Source: Adiantum capillus-veneris
Lineage: Eukaryota; Streptophyta; Polypodiopsida; Polypodiales; Pteridaceae
Direction of reading: 5' to 3'
DNA: 64,000 bases
Assembly (NCBI GenBank): GCA_014529385.2
Contig: CM043964.1
Span: 103,370,587-103,434,586 of the forward strand
The stretch's first letter is position 1. Each line of letters opens with the position of its first letter. Made by a program: the position numbers and the translations under genes. Below, piece by piece: positions 33,030-44,880 of the stretch. A model generated the notes under the pieces. It saw only the letters and a list, made by a program, of their open reading frames with translations, ran no database searches and was not told the DNA's origin.

Positions 33030-34770
33030 TGAAAACAAAGTCAAACTTTTCAACAAATTATTAGACAACTATTAAAAATACTTGTTGCATAGTTAATGAG
33101 AAAAGATTACCACACCCAATCAAAAGCTACTAGGGAACTATTTAACAAGCATCAAGTAGCATTTACCTGCTACTACTAGCTCTCTAAACCTAGAAAATGG
33201 TTATCACCCACTAGCTGGTTAAAGCTATCTGTCAGGTAGCTATTAATAACTGGTAAAAAGCTTTATGTGAATCAGTTATAGCCTATCTACTTGCAAGCTA
33301 TTGAGCAGCCAACTGGTTGTAAGTAACTAGGCAATATTGGCCACATAGTCAATAAGAGTATATACCACACAATCAACAAGTAATGTGGAGCTATTTAACA
33401 AGAATAAATTAGATTTCACCAGCTAGTAGCTCTCTAAACCTAGCAGGTAGCTATCACCCACTAGCTCTGAAAGACAATAGCTACCCACAATAAAGGATAA
33501 AAAGCTACCTGATAACTGGTGAAAAATAGCTACTTCCAACTGAAAGCTCTCAAAACCTAGAAAATAGCTATTACCCACTAGCTATGAAAGACAATAGCTA
33601 CTTAATAGTAGCTGGTAAGATAGCTACTTTCAACTAATAGCTCTCAAAACATTCCAAATAGCTATTACCCAACCCAATAGCTATGGAAGACAATAGCTAC
33701 CTGATAGTTGGTTTTAAGTTGTATGTCAAGCAGCTATTGATAAGTGGCCACATAGTTACTAGTAGCTAATGGATCTCAAAACCAGGTAAAATGATATTAC
33801 CTAATAGCTATGGCAGGCCTGAGGCAATAGCTACTTGATAGTAGCTGGTTATAAGAACTATCAAGCAGCTATTAATAATAGCTCCAGATGGCTACTTCTA
33901 GCTATTAATAATAGCTCCATATGGCTACTTCTAGCTAATAGCTTTCCAAAATTGTCAAAAATCTATTACCCACTAGCAGTGGAAGACAATAGCTGTGGTC
34001 AATAGCTACTTCCAGCTAATAGCTCTCCAAACCTGTAAAATAGTTATCAACCACTAGCTATGGAAAATAGATATAATCCACTAGCTATGGAAGCCAACAG
34101 CTAACTCATAGTTGATTAAAAGCTTTGTCACACAGTTATTAATATTAGGTCAAATAGGTACTTCCAACTAATAGCTCTCCAAACTTGGAAAATAGTCATC
34201 ACCCACTAGCTATGGCAGATGATAGCTACCTAATAGCTGATTAAAAGCTGTCTAAGAAGAAATATAGCCAAGTTTGGGTCTATAATATCTACTTGCAAGC
34301 TATTAAACAATTATTTCTTGTTGCTAACTAGGAATAGTGACCACATGGTGACTAAGTGTGTATTTCTACACATGATCAATAGCTATTGTGTACAGCTAGT
34401 CAATCGCTACCTCATAGCTGGTCAAAAGCTTTGGGATATATAATAGCTAGTTACAAGCCATTAGAGAGGAATGTTAGCCACTAGTGAATGAGAAAGTATT
34501 TACTCACACAATCAAAAGCTATTCTAGAGCTATTTAACAAGAGCCAGGTAGCTATTCCCAGCTATTAGCTCTCTCTAAACCTAGCAGATAGCTATCACCC
34601 ACTAGCTATGGAAGCCAATGGCAAACTAATAGCTAGTTAAAAGCTATACCTAATAGCTTTTTAAGATCTTGGTGACAAGCAGCTATTGGTAATTGGTCAA
34701 AAGTTGTGTGAGGAGTTACTTACAAGCTATTTGACAGCTATTGGTTATTAATACAGCTTACTACTAATAC
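33030..34770. repeat. AGCTA-rich degenerate tandem array
   Basis: About 1.7 kb built from recurring phrases: ctaatagctctccaaacctg, tagctatcacccactagcta, tatggaagacaatagctacc and tagctggttaaaagct. The blocks recur at irregular spacing (roughly 95-400 bp; starts near 33179, 33427, 33545, 33640, 33771, 33940, 34020, 34171, 34567). The palindrome AGCT is strikingly frequent. The array occupies the place of an intron of minus-strand gene 3. Confidence 0.85.
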
Positions 34771-34775
34771 TTTTG

Positions 34776-35050
34776 GCTACTAATACAGCTTTTCGTTCCT
34801 TTGGAGCTTGAGTTACCAAAATTGGGAACATACCTATTGGAGTAACTTTGTCTTCTACCACGGATGTTGTCTCTGCACCAACAAGGGATCTCTATGACGC
34901 ATCCCGGTGTCAAGCAGGAATCAATCAGCATGGACAAAGTTGCGAAACAAAAATTGTGATAGGGGTGTTGGCATGGTAGCATGCAAACAACATTTTATCA
35001 CAAAGTTCCAACGTCCCACAGGGTGTGCACGGCTCATCAATAAATATAGC
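34776..35050 (-). pseudogene. Gene 3, Cys-rich exon
   Basis: Minus-strand frame starting IFIDEPCTPCGTLELCDKML with FACYH and later QLCPC gives a C-x2-C...C...C-x-H...C-x-C pattern that could bind zinc. The same frame carries on through three stops (TGA, TGA, TAG), each one C-to-T change from CGA or CAG, then SLVGAETTSVVEDKVTPIGM. No named domain recognised. Confidence 0.5.
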
Positions 35051-35275
35051 ACCTTGACCTACATTTGGCATTGGAGGTGATGGAGAAAATATATGTGTTT
35101 TTCCCTACTGCAATTAGAAAATTGCACTGCCAACAAAAGCCTCCTGATTTTTTAGTCTTGCCAAGAGCACATTCTTTTGTTGCAGTCTCTCTTGTATTGG
35201 ACAAAAAAATCAAAAAAACTTTTCAAACACACAATAAGAGGTACAAAAATATCTGTTAAGTGTTTGCAAATCAAC

Positions 35276-36045
35276 CTGTATGGCTGCAACATTGTTGTTT
35301 TCAGACGTGCCACCCTCTGCAACACCAAGAACTTGCAAGTTAGCATTGATCACAACTTGCAACGTCGTCACCCTCTCCAACATCACATTGCCACTAGCCT
35401 CAAGCGTGGATAATTATTCATGTGCTTCCCGTAATTGTTTTAAGAAAGTGTCTGCCTTTGACTAAACCTGCACTTCCACTTGTGTTTGCTGCATTTCTTT
35501 AGAGATCTACCCTATTTCACTCTCAAGCTGCCTAACTTTAGCTTGTACATTAGACAACATGATCTATGCCAGCTCTACATCCTGACTATTTGACGTATCC
35601 ACACTTGCCTTGAATGACTGAGCTACCAATATTGACTTGCACATTGTTTTCCCCTCATTCATGTGCATCATTACTCTGGACATCTTGTTGGAGATCCCTT
35701 GCTTATGTGCCCCCAGTTGACTAACTGAGCCGTCATCCACAATAGCCCAAGCTACCCAATGTTTGGACTTGTCGAGAGACAAGTCCGCCCTCTGGCAGAT
35801 TTCAAATGCAAATGCTTTTGCAAACCAGGCAACGCACTCACCTTTTATAGGTAACTCCTCGTAAACCATCTGATACAGCATCATGAGTTTAATATAAATC
35901 TCTAACCATATGGTTAGAAGCTTCTTCTTCGGCCCTTTGGCTCATACCACCGTGAACACGGATAACCAGTCTTTCTCTGTAACATCCATTAAATGTGGGT
36001 TCTCAACCCCATCCAGGCTGAGGTGTAGACTTCATGGAAGTCAAG
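35276..36045 (-). pseudogene. Gene 3, coiled-coil exon with Gln/Arg-to-stop lesions
   Basis: A single minus-strand frame from about 36045 to a CAG/GTTGAT donor at 35276. It reads NPHLMDVTEKDWLSVFTVV, a TGA, then basic KGPKKKLLTIW and an uninterrupted 106-codon stretch (35884-35564, with KHWVAWAIVDDGSVSQLGAH). A heptad coiled coil follows (QAKVRQLESEIG, ISKEMQQTQVEVQV, SKADTFLKQLREAHE), broken by TAG, TAG, TAG and TAA, each sitting where Gln would continue the helix. The frame then runs to SENNNVAAIQ at the donor. Family unknown. Placed as an early exon of gene 3 by strand and spacing. Confidence 0.55.
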
Positions 36046-36269
36046 TCTTGATATGCAAAGCTTTGTATGCTAGATTCTAGTAAATGGAGGTGGGGTCCAC
36101 CTGAAATATACATATAAAACCAGTTTTAAAATTAAATGACCCATCAGAATAACATTTTTATTTGTCTTTTCACCACAAGAAGTAACTAGTAATAGATTTC
36201 TCCTAAGAAGAAGGATTTTTGCATCAATAACAAATCCTAATGCTGAAACAAGACTCTATGTGTTTAGGC

Positions 36270-37031
<762 letters not shown>

Positions 37032-37036
37032 CTGTT

Positions 37037-37265
37037 TGTTACCATATACATGTGTCAGTGATGTGTGTGAACACACTAGGACCGCCGGGGCATTTTTTCC
37101 CTCTTTAGGAGGTTTTTCCCCCCGCGCATTGTATATACGCCCATCACTCTAGGGCTTTCTATCTTTTTCCATTGCAAACTAAGTAACACACTCTCTATTG
37201 TGTGCCTTGAGCTTCCTTCATCTTCTCCAAGCTGTGTGCGCTTCTCTGCAACCCTAATTCCAACA
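37037..37265 (+). repeat. 5' LTR of the copia element
   Basis: Starts tgttaccatatacatgtgtc and ends aaccctaattccaaca. It contains tgtatatacgcc (TATA-like, about 37130) followed by the presumed R region. Confidence 0.95.
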
Positions 37266-37267
37266 AT

Positions 37268-37279
37268 TGGTATCAGAGC
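37268..37279 (+). other. Primer binding site of the copia element
   Basis: tggtatcagagc, initiator-Met tRNA type, two bases after the LTR. Confidence 0.93.
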
Positions 37280-37627
37280 AGGTTGCGTCCTCTCGGGCTC
37301 AGTCGCTAGCAGCTCCAGTAGACGCCCGCTCACTTTCTCCGATCTCAGTGAGCTTTGGTAAGCGTTTGCAGGTCGGAAAAAATTTCAAGAGAGCTCAAAG
37401 AGATTAGTCTGCTCAAATTTTTGATTCGGGCTCATCTCGGCCTCCGTTTCCACTACAAATAGTACTACACAGGCTATTTCGTCATTTAGTGCAAAATTTT
37501 TGTCAGTGCCGTTTTCTGCATAACAGGTTTCTTACATTCTTCTATGGTTCGTGCTATATAGCAGGTGTTGTTCCCGCTCCGTTTCTCCTATTTTCGAGCA
37601 GTTTTCACATCAGGTGCAGCATTTACC

Positions 37628-38634
37628 ATGGCTGACAACAACAACACAAATGTGTTCAGAATGTTTGCTGCTGAGGACAGGTTGGATGGGGAAAATTACC
37701 CTATGTGGGCTTATATGATGTAACACGTTCTTGTGTCAAAGACGTTCTTGTGCCCATTGATGTACATCCTAGTTCTGAGGATGTAGGCGATGTTGAGGAT
37801 GTTGCAGGTCTTGCTGCAAGGATTGCTGCTATTAGAGTTGTTTTGCCTACGGAAGAACAAGCTCGTTGGGATGTAAAGGATGCGTAGGCTCATGCATTAA
37901 TTGTGTTGTCTGTGAAGTGCACCATTGTTCCTCACATCCGTTCAGCAAAATCTGCAAAACAGGCTTGGGATATTTTGGCTGGTCTTTATGCAAGTCGTAA
38001 TGAGGCTAAAATTGCTTTGCTGCGTAAAGAGCTGGCGTCGAAGATTATGCATGAGGAAGATGATATGGACACTTTCCTTTCTAGTGTCAAGGATATCAAT
38101 GAGCAACTTATTTATGCAGGTGAAGTCATTTCAGACAGTTCCCTTGTGTAGACTGCTCTTGATGCCTTTCCAGATTCTTACCAGAATTTTGCTAGTACTT
38201 GGAGACTTATGACCCAAGGAAATCCTGAAGTTGTCAAGTTTGATGCATTATGCACATTGCTATTGCAAGAGTCACTTTCCAAAAAAAATAGGACTAGACA
38301 GCGTGCAGTTGAGCAGGCTTTTATTGCTTCTCAAAGAAAGGGCGGTAACTGCAATTCAACCACTTCTTATGGTTTTGCTACGAGTGGCAAAACTTTTGTT
38401 CCTAATGCTTCTGCTGGCAGCACTTTGTCTGGCAATTCTCGTGATAAGGGCAAAAAGAAGATGCATTGTCATTATTGTAAAGCTAATGATCACTTGATCA
38501 AGTCTTGTCCTAAGTTGAAGGCCAAAGAGGCTAAGAAGAAAGAGGGTGTTTCCACTGCAAATGCTGGTTCCACTACAAATGCATCCATTGTTGAGTCTTC
38601 TATGAAACGAGACTGTGATGTTGTTGTTGATGCA
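37628..38634 (+). pseudogene. copia gag
   Basis: ATG 37628 (context taccATGGct) starts MADNNNTNVFRMFAAEDRLD. The gag capsid region follows (KCTIVPHIRSAKSAKQAWDI, ELASKIMHEEDDMDTFLSSV), then a CCHC zinc knuckle CHYCKANDHLIKSC at about 38466-38507. Lesions: TAA near 37721, a frameshift soon after, TAG at about 37885 and 38149, then TAA TAG at 38635-38640. Each stop is one transition from CAA or CAG. Gag would form the virus-like particle; this copy cannot encode an intact one. Confidence 0.9.
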
Positions 38635-38640
38635 TAATAG

Positions 38641-39888
38641 GCTTTTAGTGCAAAGTGCACTTACAATCCTGTTGTCCATGATGCATGCTTGTTAGTTTTG
38701 CTGCAGATTCACATGTGTGGTATCTCGACAGTGGTGCTACAAAGCACATTACCTCACATCATGAATTATTTACCTCTCTCGAGTCTGTCCCTCATGGGAA
38801 TCAGTCACTTGTGCCAACAATGCCTCTTATCCGGTTCAGGGAGTTGGAAAGATTGTGCTTACTGTTGCAAATGGCAGTTCCTTCACACTTTTGATGCACT
38901 TTATGTACCTGGGATCAAGAAGAATATCTTGTCTGTATCCGCACTTGCTAGACTTGGACTGGTAGTCAAATTTGTGGATGACAAATGTATAGTTCATGAT
39001 CTCAGTTTTGGTGATGAAATTGTTGCATCTGGCCTTTTGTGCCGTGGGCTATATAATCTCACTTTGTATGACAAGTGTGGACAAAATTTTGTAAATGCTG
39101 TTGCAGATTCAAGGGCCATTTCAGATGCAAAACTTTGGCATGCACATTTTGGTCATCTGAATTTTGCTAGTTTGCTGCGTTTGCAAAAATCTAATATGGT
39201 TGCTTCTTTGCCGCCTCTTGAAGCACCTGTCAAACATGTTTGTGAAGGCTGTATTTTGGGTAAGATGCAGCGTTCTAAGTTTCCAAAGGATGGTTCAGTT
39301 CAAGCCACATGCAGGTTGCAACTTGTGCATAGTGATGTTTGTGGGCCCATGCAAACTCCGTCCTTGGGCAATTACCTTTACTTCGTGACTTTCATTGATG
39401 ATTACTCCAGGCATGCATGGGTATTTCCGCTTAAAGCAAAGTCCAAATTTTTTATGTGCTTCAAACATTTTTTGGCTATGGCTAAAAATGTCTTGAAATG
39501 TACTATGAGCACCCTCCGTTCCGATCGAGGGGGGGAGTATATGTCTCATGAATTTAATGCATTTTTGACTAGTCGTGGGATAAAACACCAATGTACAATG
39601 CCTTATACACCTCAGCAAAATGGTGATGCTGAGAGGAAAAACAGGTCACTGACAAAAATGGCACGATGTATGGTCAAAAGTCAAGCCTTGCCGCATTCTT
39701 TTTGGCTTGAGGCCATCATGTGTTCCACTTATGTACTTAGCAGGTGTCCTACAAAATCTTTGCAGTCTATTACTCCATATGAAGCATGGAATGATAGAAA
39801 GCCTTCTATTGAGCACATGCGTGTTTTTGGTTGTTTGGCATATGCTTTGGTGCCACAAACACAACGCACAACACACACCTTTGTCTAG
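38641..39888 (+). pseudogene. copia protease and integrase
   Basis: The protease starts around VWYLDSGATKHITSHHELFT (DSGA active site, ~38711) in a frame offset from gag. A frameshift follows, then FDALYVPGIKKNILSVSALA leads into integrase. The zinc-binding region has H...H (WHAHFGHL) and C..C (CEGCILGK). The DDE core shows HSDVCGP, FIDDYSR, LRSDRGGEY and PQQNGDAERKN (usually PQQNGVAERKN). The product ends at FGCLAYALVPQTQRTTHTF because sequence encoding the integrase C-terminal part is missing. Confidence 0.9.
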
Positions 39889-40926
39889 TCGTACTCGTTC
39901 AGTCTCTCACCATGCATCTTATGCATCAGATTGTTATTCTTTGGTTGTGTCTAGATTACATGATGTTGAGGAGCCTCTGTCTTTTGATGAAGCACAAAAT
40001 TCAGAAAATTGGATGGCTGCCATGCAATCAAAATATGATGCACTTATAAAAAATGACACATGTACTTTATGTGATTTTCCTCCTGGCAAAAAGGCCATTG
40101 GTACGAAGTGGGTTTACAAGTTGAAATGCAAGCCGGATGGTGAGATTCATTGCCATAAGCCTCGACTTGTTGCAAAGGGTTATGCACAGCAAAAAAACAT
40201 AGATTATGAAGAGACTTTTTCTCCCACTTTTCGTATGACTACTGTGCGTTTTCTATGTGCATTGGCATCTCATTTTGGTTGGGATTTACATCAATGAGAC
40301 ATTGTTATTGCTTTCTTGAATGGTGACATATTTGACGAAGTTTATGTAATGCAGCCTCACGGTTTTTTCATAAAAAGACAAGAGGACAAAGTGTGCAGAT
40401 GTAAGAAGGCTTTGTATGGGTTGAAGCAATCTCCTCGTGCTTGGTATGAGAAAACTGACACTCATTTGGTCAACAAGGCTTTCGTAACAGTCCAACAGAA
40501 AGCACATTGTATGTAAAGTGTGAGGATGATGTATTTCTCAATGTGGTTCTTTATGTCAATGATTTGCTAATCACTAGACCAAATGAGAGACATATTGCTG
40601 AATTTAAGGCTGATTTGAATGTTACTTTCAAGATAAAATATTTGGGACTGTTGCATCATTACTTGGGTATACAGTTTAAGCAGTGTGATGGTGGTATTGC
40701 CTTGTGCCAGAAAAGTTACATAGAGACATTGCTATGTAAGTTTGGACTTGAGGATTGCAAACCTATTGCCACTCCCATGGAAATAGGTTTGAAGTTGAGT
40801 CTACATGATGCTGGCGATCCTGCTGATGTCACTCTTTACCACTGTTGTTGGCTGCCTCATTTATGTATGCAACACAAGGCCGGATATTCAGTTTGCAGTC
40901 TCACAGGTCAACAGATTTATGCATAG
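39889..40926 (+). pseudogene. copia reverse transcriptase
   Basis: RT begins near SFDEAQNSENWMAAMQSKYD and carries IGTKWVYKLKCKPDG, VAKGYAQQ, then TGA 40295-40297 in place of the residue after DLHQ. It continues IVIAFLNGDIFDEVYV, KALYGLKQSPRAWYEK and, after a shift near 40500, VVLYVNDLLITR. The catalytic YVDD is YVND, so the second catalytic Asp is lost. A frameshift near 40850 precedes RNase H. Confidence 0.92.
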
Positions 40927-41496
40927 CCCAGGGTCTAAACATTGGCACGCTGTCAAGAGGATTTCCGCTACCTTAGTGGCACTTTACATCTTGGCTTGTT
41001 TTATCCCAAGGGGGGATCATTGCCGCCAGACTTACATGATTTTTCGGACTCATATTGGGCTGGTTGTTTTGACATGCGAGTGTCCACAAGTGGTTTTTGT
41101 TTCATGCTTGGCAGTTCATGTATATCATGGTTGAGCAAGAAGCAACCTACTGTGGCCACTTCGAGTTGTGAGGCTAAGTACAGGGCAGTCTTCACAGCTA
41201 CGGTTAAGTGTGTATGGCTCAGACGCCTTATGGTTGATTTGGGTGTTGGACAAGACAATGCCAACACTATCTGCACTGACAGTCAGAGCGCATTGCCAAT
41301 TGTGAGGAACCCAGTTTTTCATGCTCGCATAAAGCACATTGAGGTGCATTACCACTATGTCAGGGAGAGGCTCTCAGCAGGAGAGATCAACTTGGCTTAT
41401 GTGCCAACACAGGAAAACCTTGCAGATCTTGTATTGTCTCGTGAGAAGCTCGAAGCTTTCCGCAAAGCTTTAGGCTTGCTCTGCTTTGTGGACTGA
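40927..41496 (+). pseudogene. copia RNase H
   Basis: Contains FSDSYWAGCFDMRVSTSGFC, ISWLSKKQPTVATSSCEAKY, TDSQSALPI and HIEVHYHYVRERLSAGEINL, the standard copia RNase H series, ending at TGA 41494-41496. The downstream frame is open for 184 codons, making it the best-preserved part of pol. Upstream, the piece normally linking RT and RNase H is shifted. Confidence 0.92.
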
Positions 41497-41561
41497 TCAT
41501 GTCCTCAGGGCATGGCACTTCCCTTTACTCATGTACTAGCTCTCATTCACCGCATCACTCC

Positions 41562-41570
41562 AGGGGGGAT
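41562..41570 (+). other. Polypurine tract of the copia element
   Basis: aggggggat immediately upstream of the 3' LTR. Confidence 0.85.
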
Positions 41571-41571
41571 T

Positions 41572-41800
41572 TGTTACCTTATACATGTGGTAGTGATGTG
41601 TGTGAACACATTAGGACCGCCGGGGCATTTTTTCCCTCTTGAGGAGGTTTTTTCCACCGTGCATTGTATATATGCCCATCACTCTAGGGCTATCTATCTT
41701 TTTCCATTGCACACTAAGTAACACACTCTCTATTGTGTGCCTTCAGCTTCCTTCGTATTCTCCAAGCTGTGTGCGCTTCTCTGCAACCCTAATTCCAACA
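41572..41800 (+). repeat. 3' LTR of the copia element
   Basis: 229 bp, tgttaccttatacatgtggt to aattccaaca, followed by the CTGTT duplication. About 14 mismatches to the 5' LTR. Confidence 0.95.
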
Positions 41801-41805
41801 CTGTT

Positions 41806-43985
41806 ATCCAAACTCTTTCAACAAGCTTGGTCTCTATCAATTGCAAGTTTGGAAGATCCATTATGGGCGGATGCTCCTTTATCGCTGGGATTTTGAAGCT
41901 TGTATAAGCTAAGTTTGAATCTAAAGTGTACATGATTTATGGGCGGCTTAAGAGCTCTAGCTTGATGTAAGTAGACTTAGTCCGCTATGTTCAAGTGCTT
42001 TGGTTAGGGAAAAGTCAAAACTATGTCCAAAACCATGATCATTTTCTCACAATTTTCTCAAATTGTCAATTTTAGACACCCCTAACTTCCGGATGAATTT
42101 TGAGACCTTAAACGAAATTTTTTGGGACTCTTACCATTTATGAACAACCATGTAGGGGTATTTCATTTTTGTTTAAGGTGTACACAGAAAATTGTAGAGC
42201 TACTCTAGAGCTTCGTTTTGATAAAAAAAAGTTTTTGAATCCGATACGGGAAGCTCAAGTTATGGCCAAAACAGTTTTTTTTTTACTCAACCTATGCCTG
42301 GAGACATTATACGCTGATAGCCATTTTTTCGGCTCTCTGTAATTTCCATAGTGAGTTATCTCACCCTATCAAATCACTCAAACACTGTGGTTACCCTCAC
42401 CCTTTCACTGTATATAGGTGCGTGTGAGTTAGGGGACTTTTCCCATATCTCCTTACTGAAATAAAAAACCCTCAATTAGCTAGTCATTGGGCTAGTTGAG
42501 CCAAAAAAATAAAAAATATAAAAAATATAAGTATATTATGGCCCATGCGTATGTAAATATTTCTTTGTATATAGGGCCTAAATAAAAGATTTTTTCATAA
42601 TTATTTTGGTATTTATTTAAATATTTCTACCTAGGTGTGTGTTATTTATGCTCTGTACATTGCCTCACCATTACCACAATTTTTCTTACCATTTTTCATA
42701 CTCTTTATTCCAAATAGAAATATTTTCATGTAAGCTTCTCTTATATTTGGTGTAACTCCACCCCAACAAAAATCCAAAAAAACTAGTTTTATTTATGTGT
42801 ATATTTTTTCAGTATTGTGATTTTTCCCTTCCTACATCTATTTTGTTTTTTTTCTAAAAAATTAGAACACCAAAAATATTTATCTTTTTATGGTAGCCTC
42901 ATAATGAGAGAGATTTCTTTTGACCCCTTTATATTTTTCCCACTTATATTATTTATATTTGACATGTACATATTTTTTAGACCCCTCAAATTTGATTTTC
43001 TTACTTGTACTATTCACTTATATCATGATCTCAACAATATCTTCAATTATAGACCTACCAAATAAGGTCAAGGGTAGGTGGCATGCATACATGCACTATG
43101 GAGGGCTCACTCTTGGAGGTATTCAAAAGAATCATCCAAAGAAGGACCCCACAAGGACCTTGTGCAGTGGAAAAAAACGGTCGGTTTTGCTGAATTTTTA
43201 AAGTTCACTTGCTCTCCGAATTTGAAAAGGTGATACAAACAAAAGTTGTAGCTCGTGGGCTGAACTTTTGCCTCAAATTTTTTCATATTTTTTTGAGCTA
43301 CGAGATGTGAGCTATGATTTTATTAGTGGATCTCATTTTTCCCATGCTATGCAGCCACACTCTCTCTTCCACTTTATCATTTTCCTCTTTCACACACACT
43401 TCTCCACTCATCATCCCCACCCTTCTTTCCATTTTTATTCATTTTTTTGTCAAATTTTGAATTTTCCCGTTTTTGGTATTTTTATGATTATTTATGATTT
43501 TTTAGAAAAGTTTTAATTTTTTATGAGTTTTTTGTGAATTTTACAATTTATTGTGATTTTTTTCAATTAGCTTATGCATTTTTTGTGAGTTTTTAGATTT
43601 TTTATAATTTTTGTGATTTATTTGTGTTATTTTTTATTTATTTTAATTTTTTAGAATTTTCTATGAGGTTTTTATTTTTTATTAATTTTTATGTGAGTTT
43701 TTCTATTTTTTATTTTTTGTGATTTTCTAAACTTTTTATTTTTATTTTTATTAAAATTTTGAAATTTTTTATTGATTTTATATTTTTTAAAGAGTTTTCG
43801 TAATTTTTTTATTTTTTATAAATTTTTTAAAACCCTTTTTTCTTTGTTTATTTAGTGAAATTTTTTTGTGATTTTTAATGGTTTTTTTATTTTGATTCTA
43901 TATATATATATATAAGTAAACTAAATTTAAAAAATAAAAATAATACATTTTTTTATTTTTTCCTTTTTTTTTAAACCTGGACTTA
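41806..43985. other. AT-rich non-coding region
   Basis: 2.2 kb. 42000-42500 carries ordinary low-complexity spacer with a TATA-like ctgtatataggtg at about 42408. 43430-43980 is dominated by T-runs and short tttttatg/tttttgtga motifs. No coding or element boundary I can support. Confidence 0.5.
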
Positions 43986-44145
43986 CCTCGCAACTCGCGT
44001 AGACGACGCGCGTCGACTTTGACTGCAGTGGGGACAGCATTGGCAAGAGAGGCTTGTCAGCGTTGGCAAGAGAGGCTTGACAGCAGCTCTAATTGCGGGG
44101 TTGCAGAGCCTTGAAGGCGGACCCGGGCTGGCGCGCACAAAGGGT

Positions 44146-44233
<88 letters not shown>

Positions 44234-44463
44234 ACGGACCTAGTGTGGCGGGGTCAACGAGAGAGGGAGCGAGAGAGTGCGCGTGTAGGCACCGGCGGGC
44301 AGTCAACAGGACAGTGGAGAGAGAGCGTGCGCATGCAACAGGATAGCATGCTAGCGGCCCAGCGAGTACAAAAGGGAGAGAGAGGGTGTGAATGAGGGGG
44401 TACATGACAAAGGAGGGGAGGGGGAGTTGTCATCGCGAGAGACGGAGAGAGTGTGGTGAAAAC

Positions 44464-44506
<43 letters not shown>

Positions 44507-44692
44507 GGGGAGTTAGTAAGAGGGGGGAAATAATCGCTTGGGGAAGAGGGAGTTAGAGAGAGAGTGAGGGGGAGTTAGTGAGATAATGCAAATAATCGTT
44601 GCTTGTGGGAGAGGGAGTTAGAGAGAGAGTGAGGGGAGTTAGTGAGATAATGCAAATAATTGTTGCTTGTGGGAGAGGGGGAGAGGGAGTTA

Positions 44693-44726
<34 letters not shown>

Positions 44727-44880
44727 CGGGTGGGTTCACATGTCACGAGGAGAAGAAGAAGAGCTTTTTAATGTCAACGAAAACTATCCCCACAGACCGT
44801 AAAGATCTATCCATCGACAAAGAATTTTATGCGCTGCAAGGCAAAGTGGAAAAGACCGGCGTCAAATTTTGAGAAATTAT
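43986..44880. repeat. GC- and GA-rich block with several microsatellites
   Basis: The composition changes abruptly from the AT-rich left side. It contains (GA)n at 44150-44230 (~40 units) and 44468-44500, and (GT)n at 44695-44725. A tandem phrase gagagagagtgaggggagtt / agtgagataatgcaaataat is repeated about three times (44505-44690). Open frames are repeat artefacts. Confidence 0.85.

Larger units (their letters stand above)
37032..41805 (+). mobile_element. Ty1/copia LTR retrotransposon, complete structure but inactive
   Basis: Element 37037-41800 (4764 bp) with 5-bp duplications CTGTT at 37032-37036 and 41801-41805. Order gag - protease - integrase - RT - RNase H is diagnostic of Ty1/copia. 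Two 229-bp LTRs differ at about 14 positions by hand alignment (~94% identity), so the insertion is not recent. The coding region has several stops and frameshifts, a deletion between integrase and RT, and a substituted RT active site. It could only move if helped in trans. Confidence 0.95.

Noticed and set aside
39295-39618. Minus-strand frames within the copia element
   Set aside because: Shadows of integrase on the opposite strand.
44077-44395. Arg-Glu repeat proteins of 89-100 codons
   Set aside because: Translation of (GA)n; no start context or homology.
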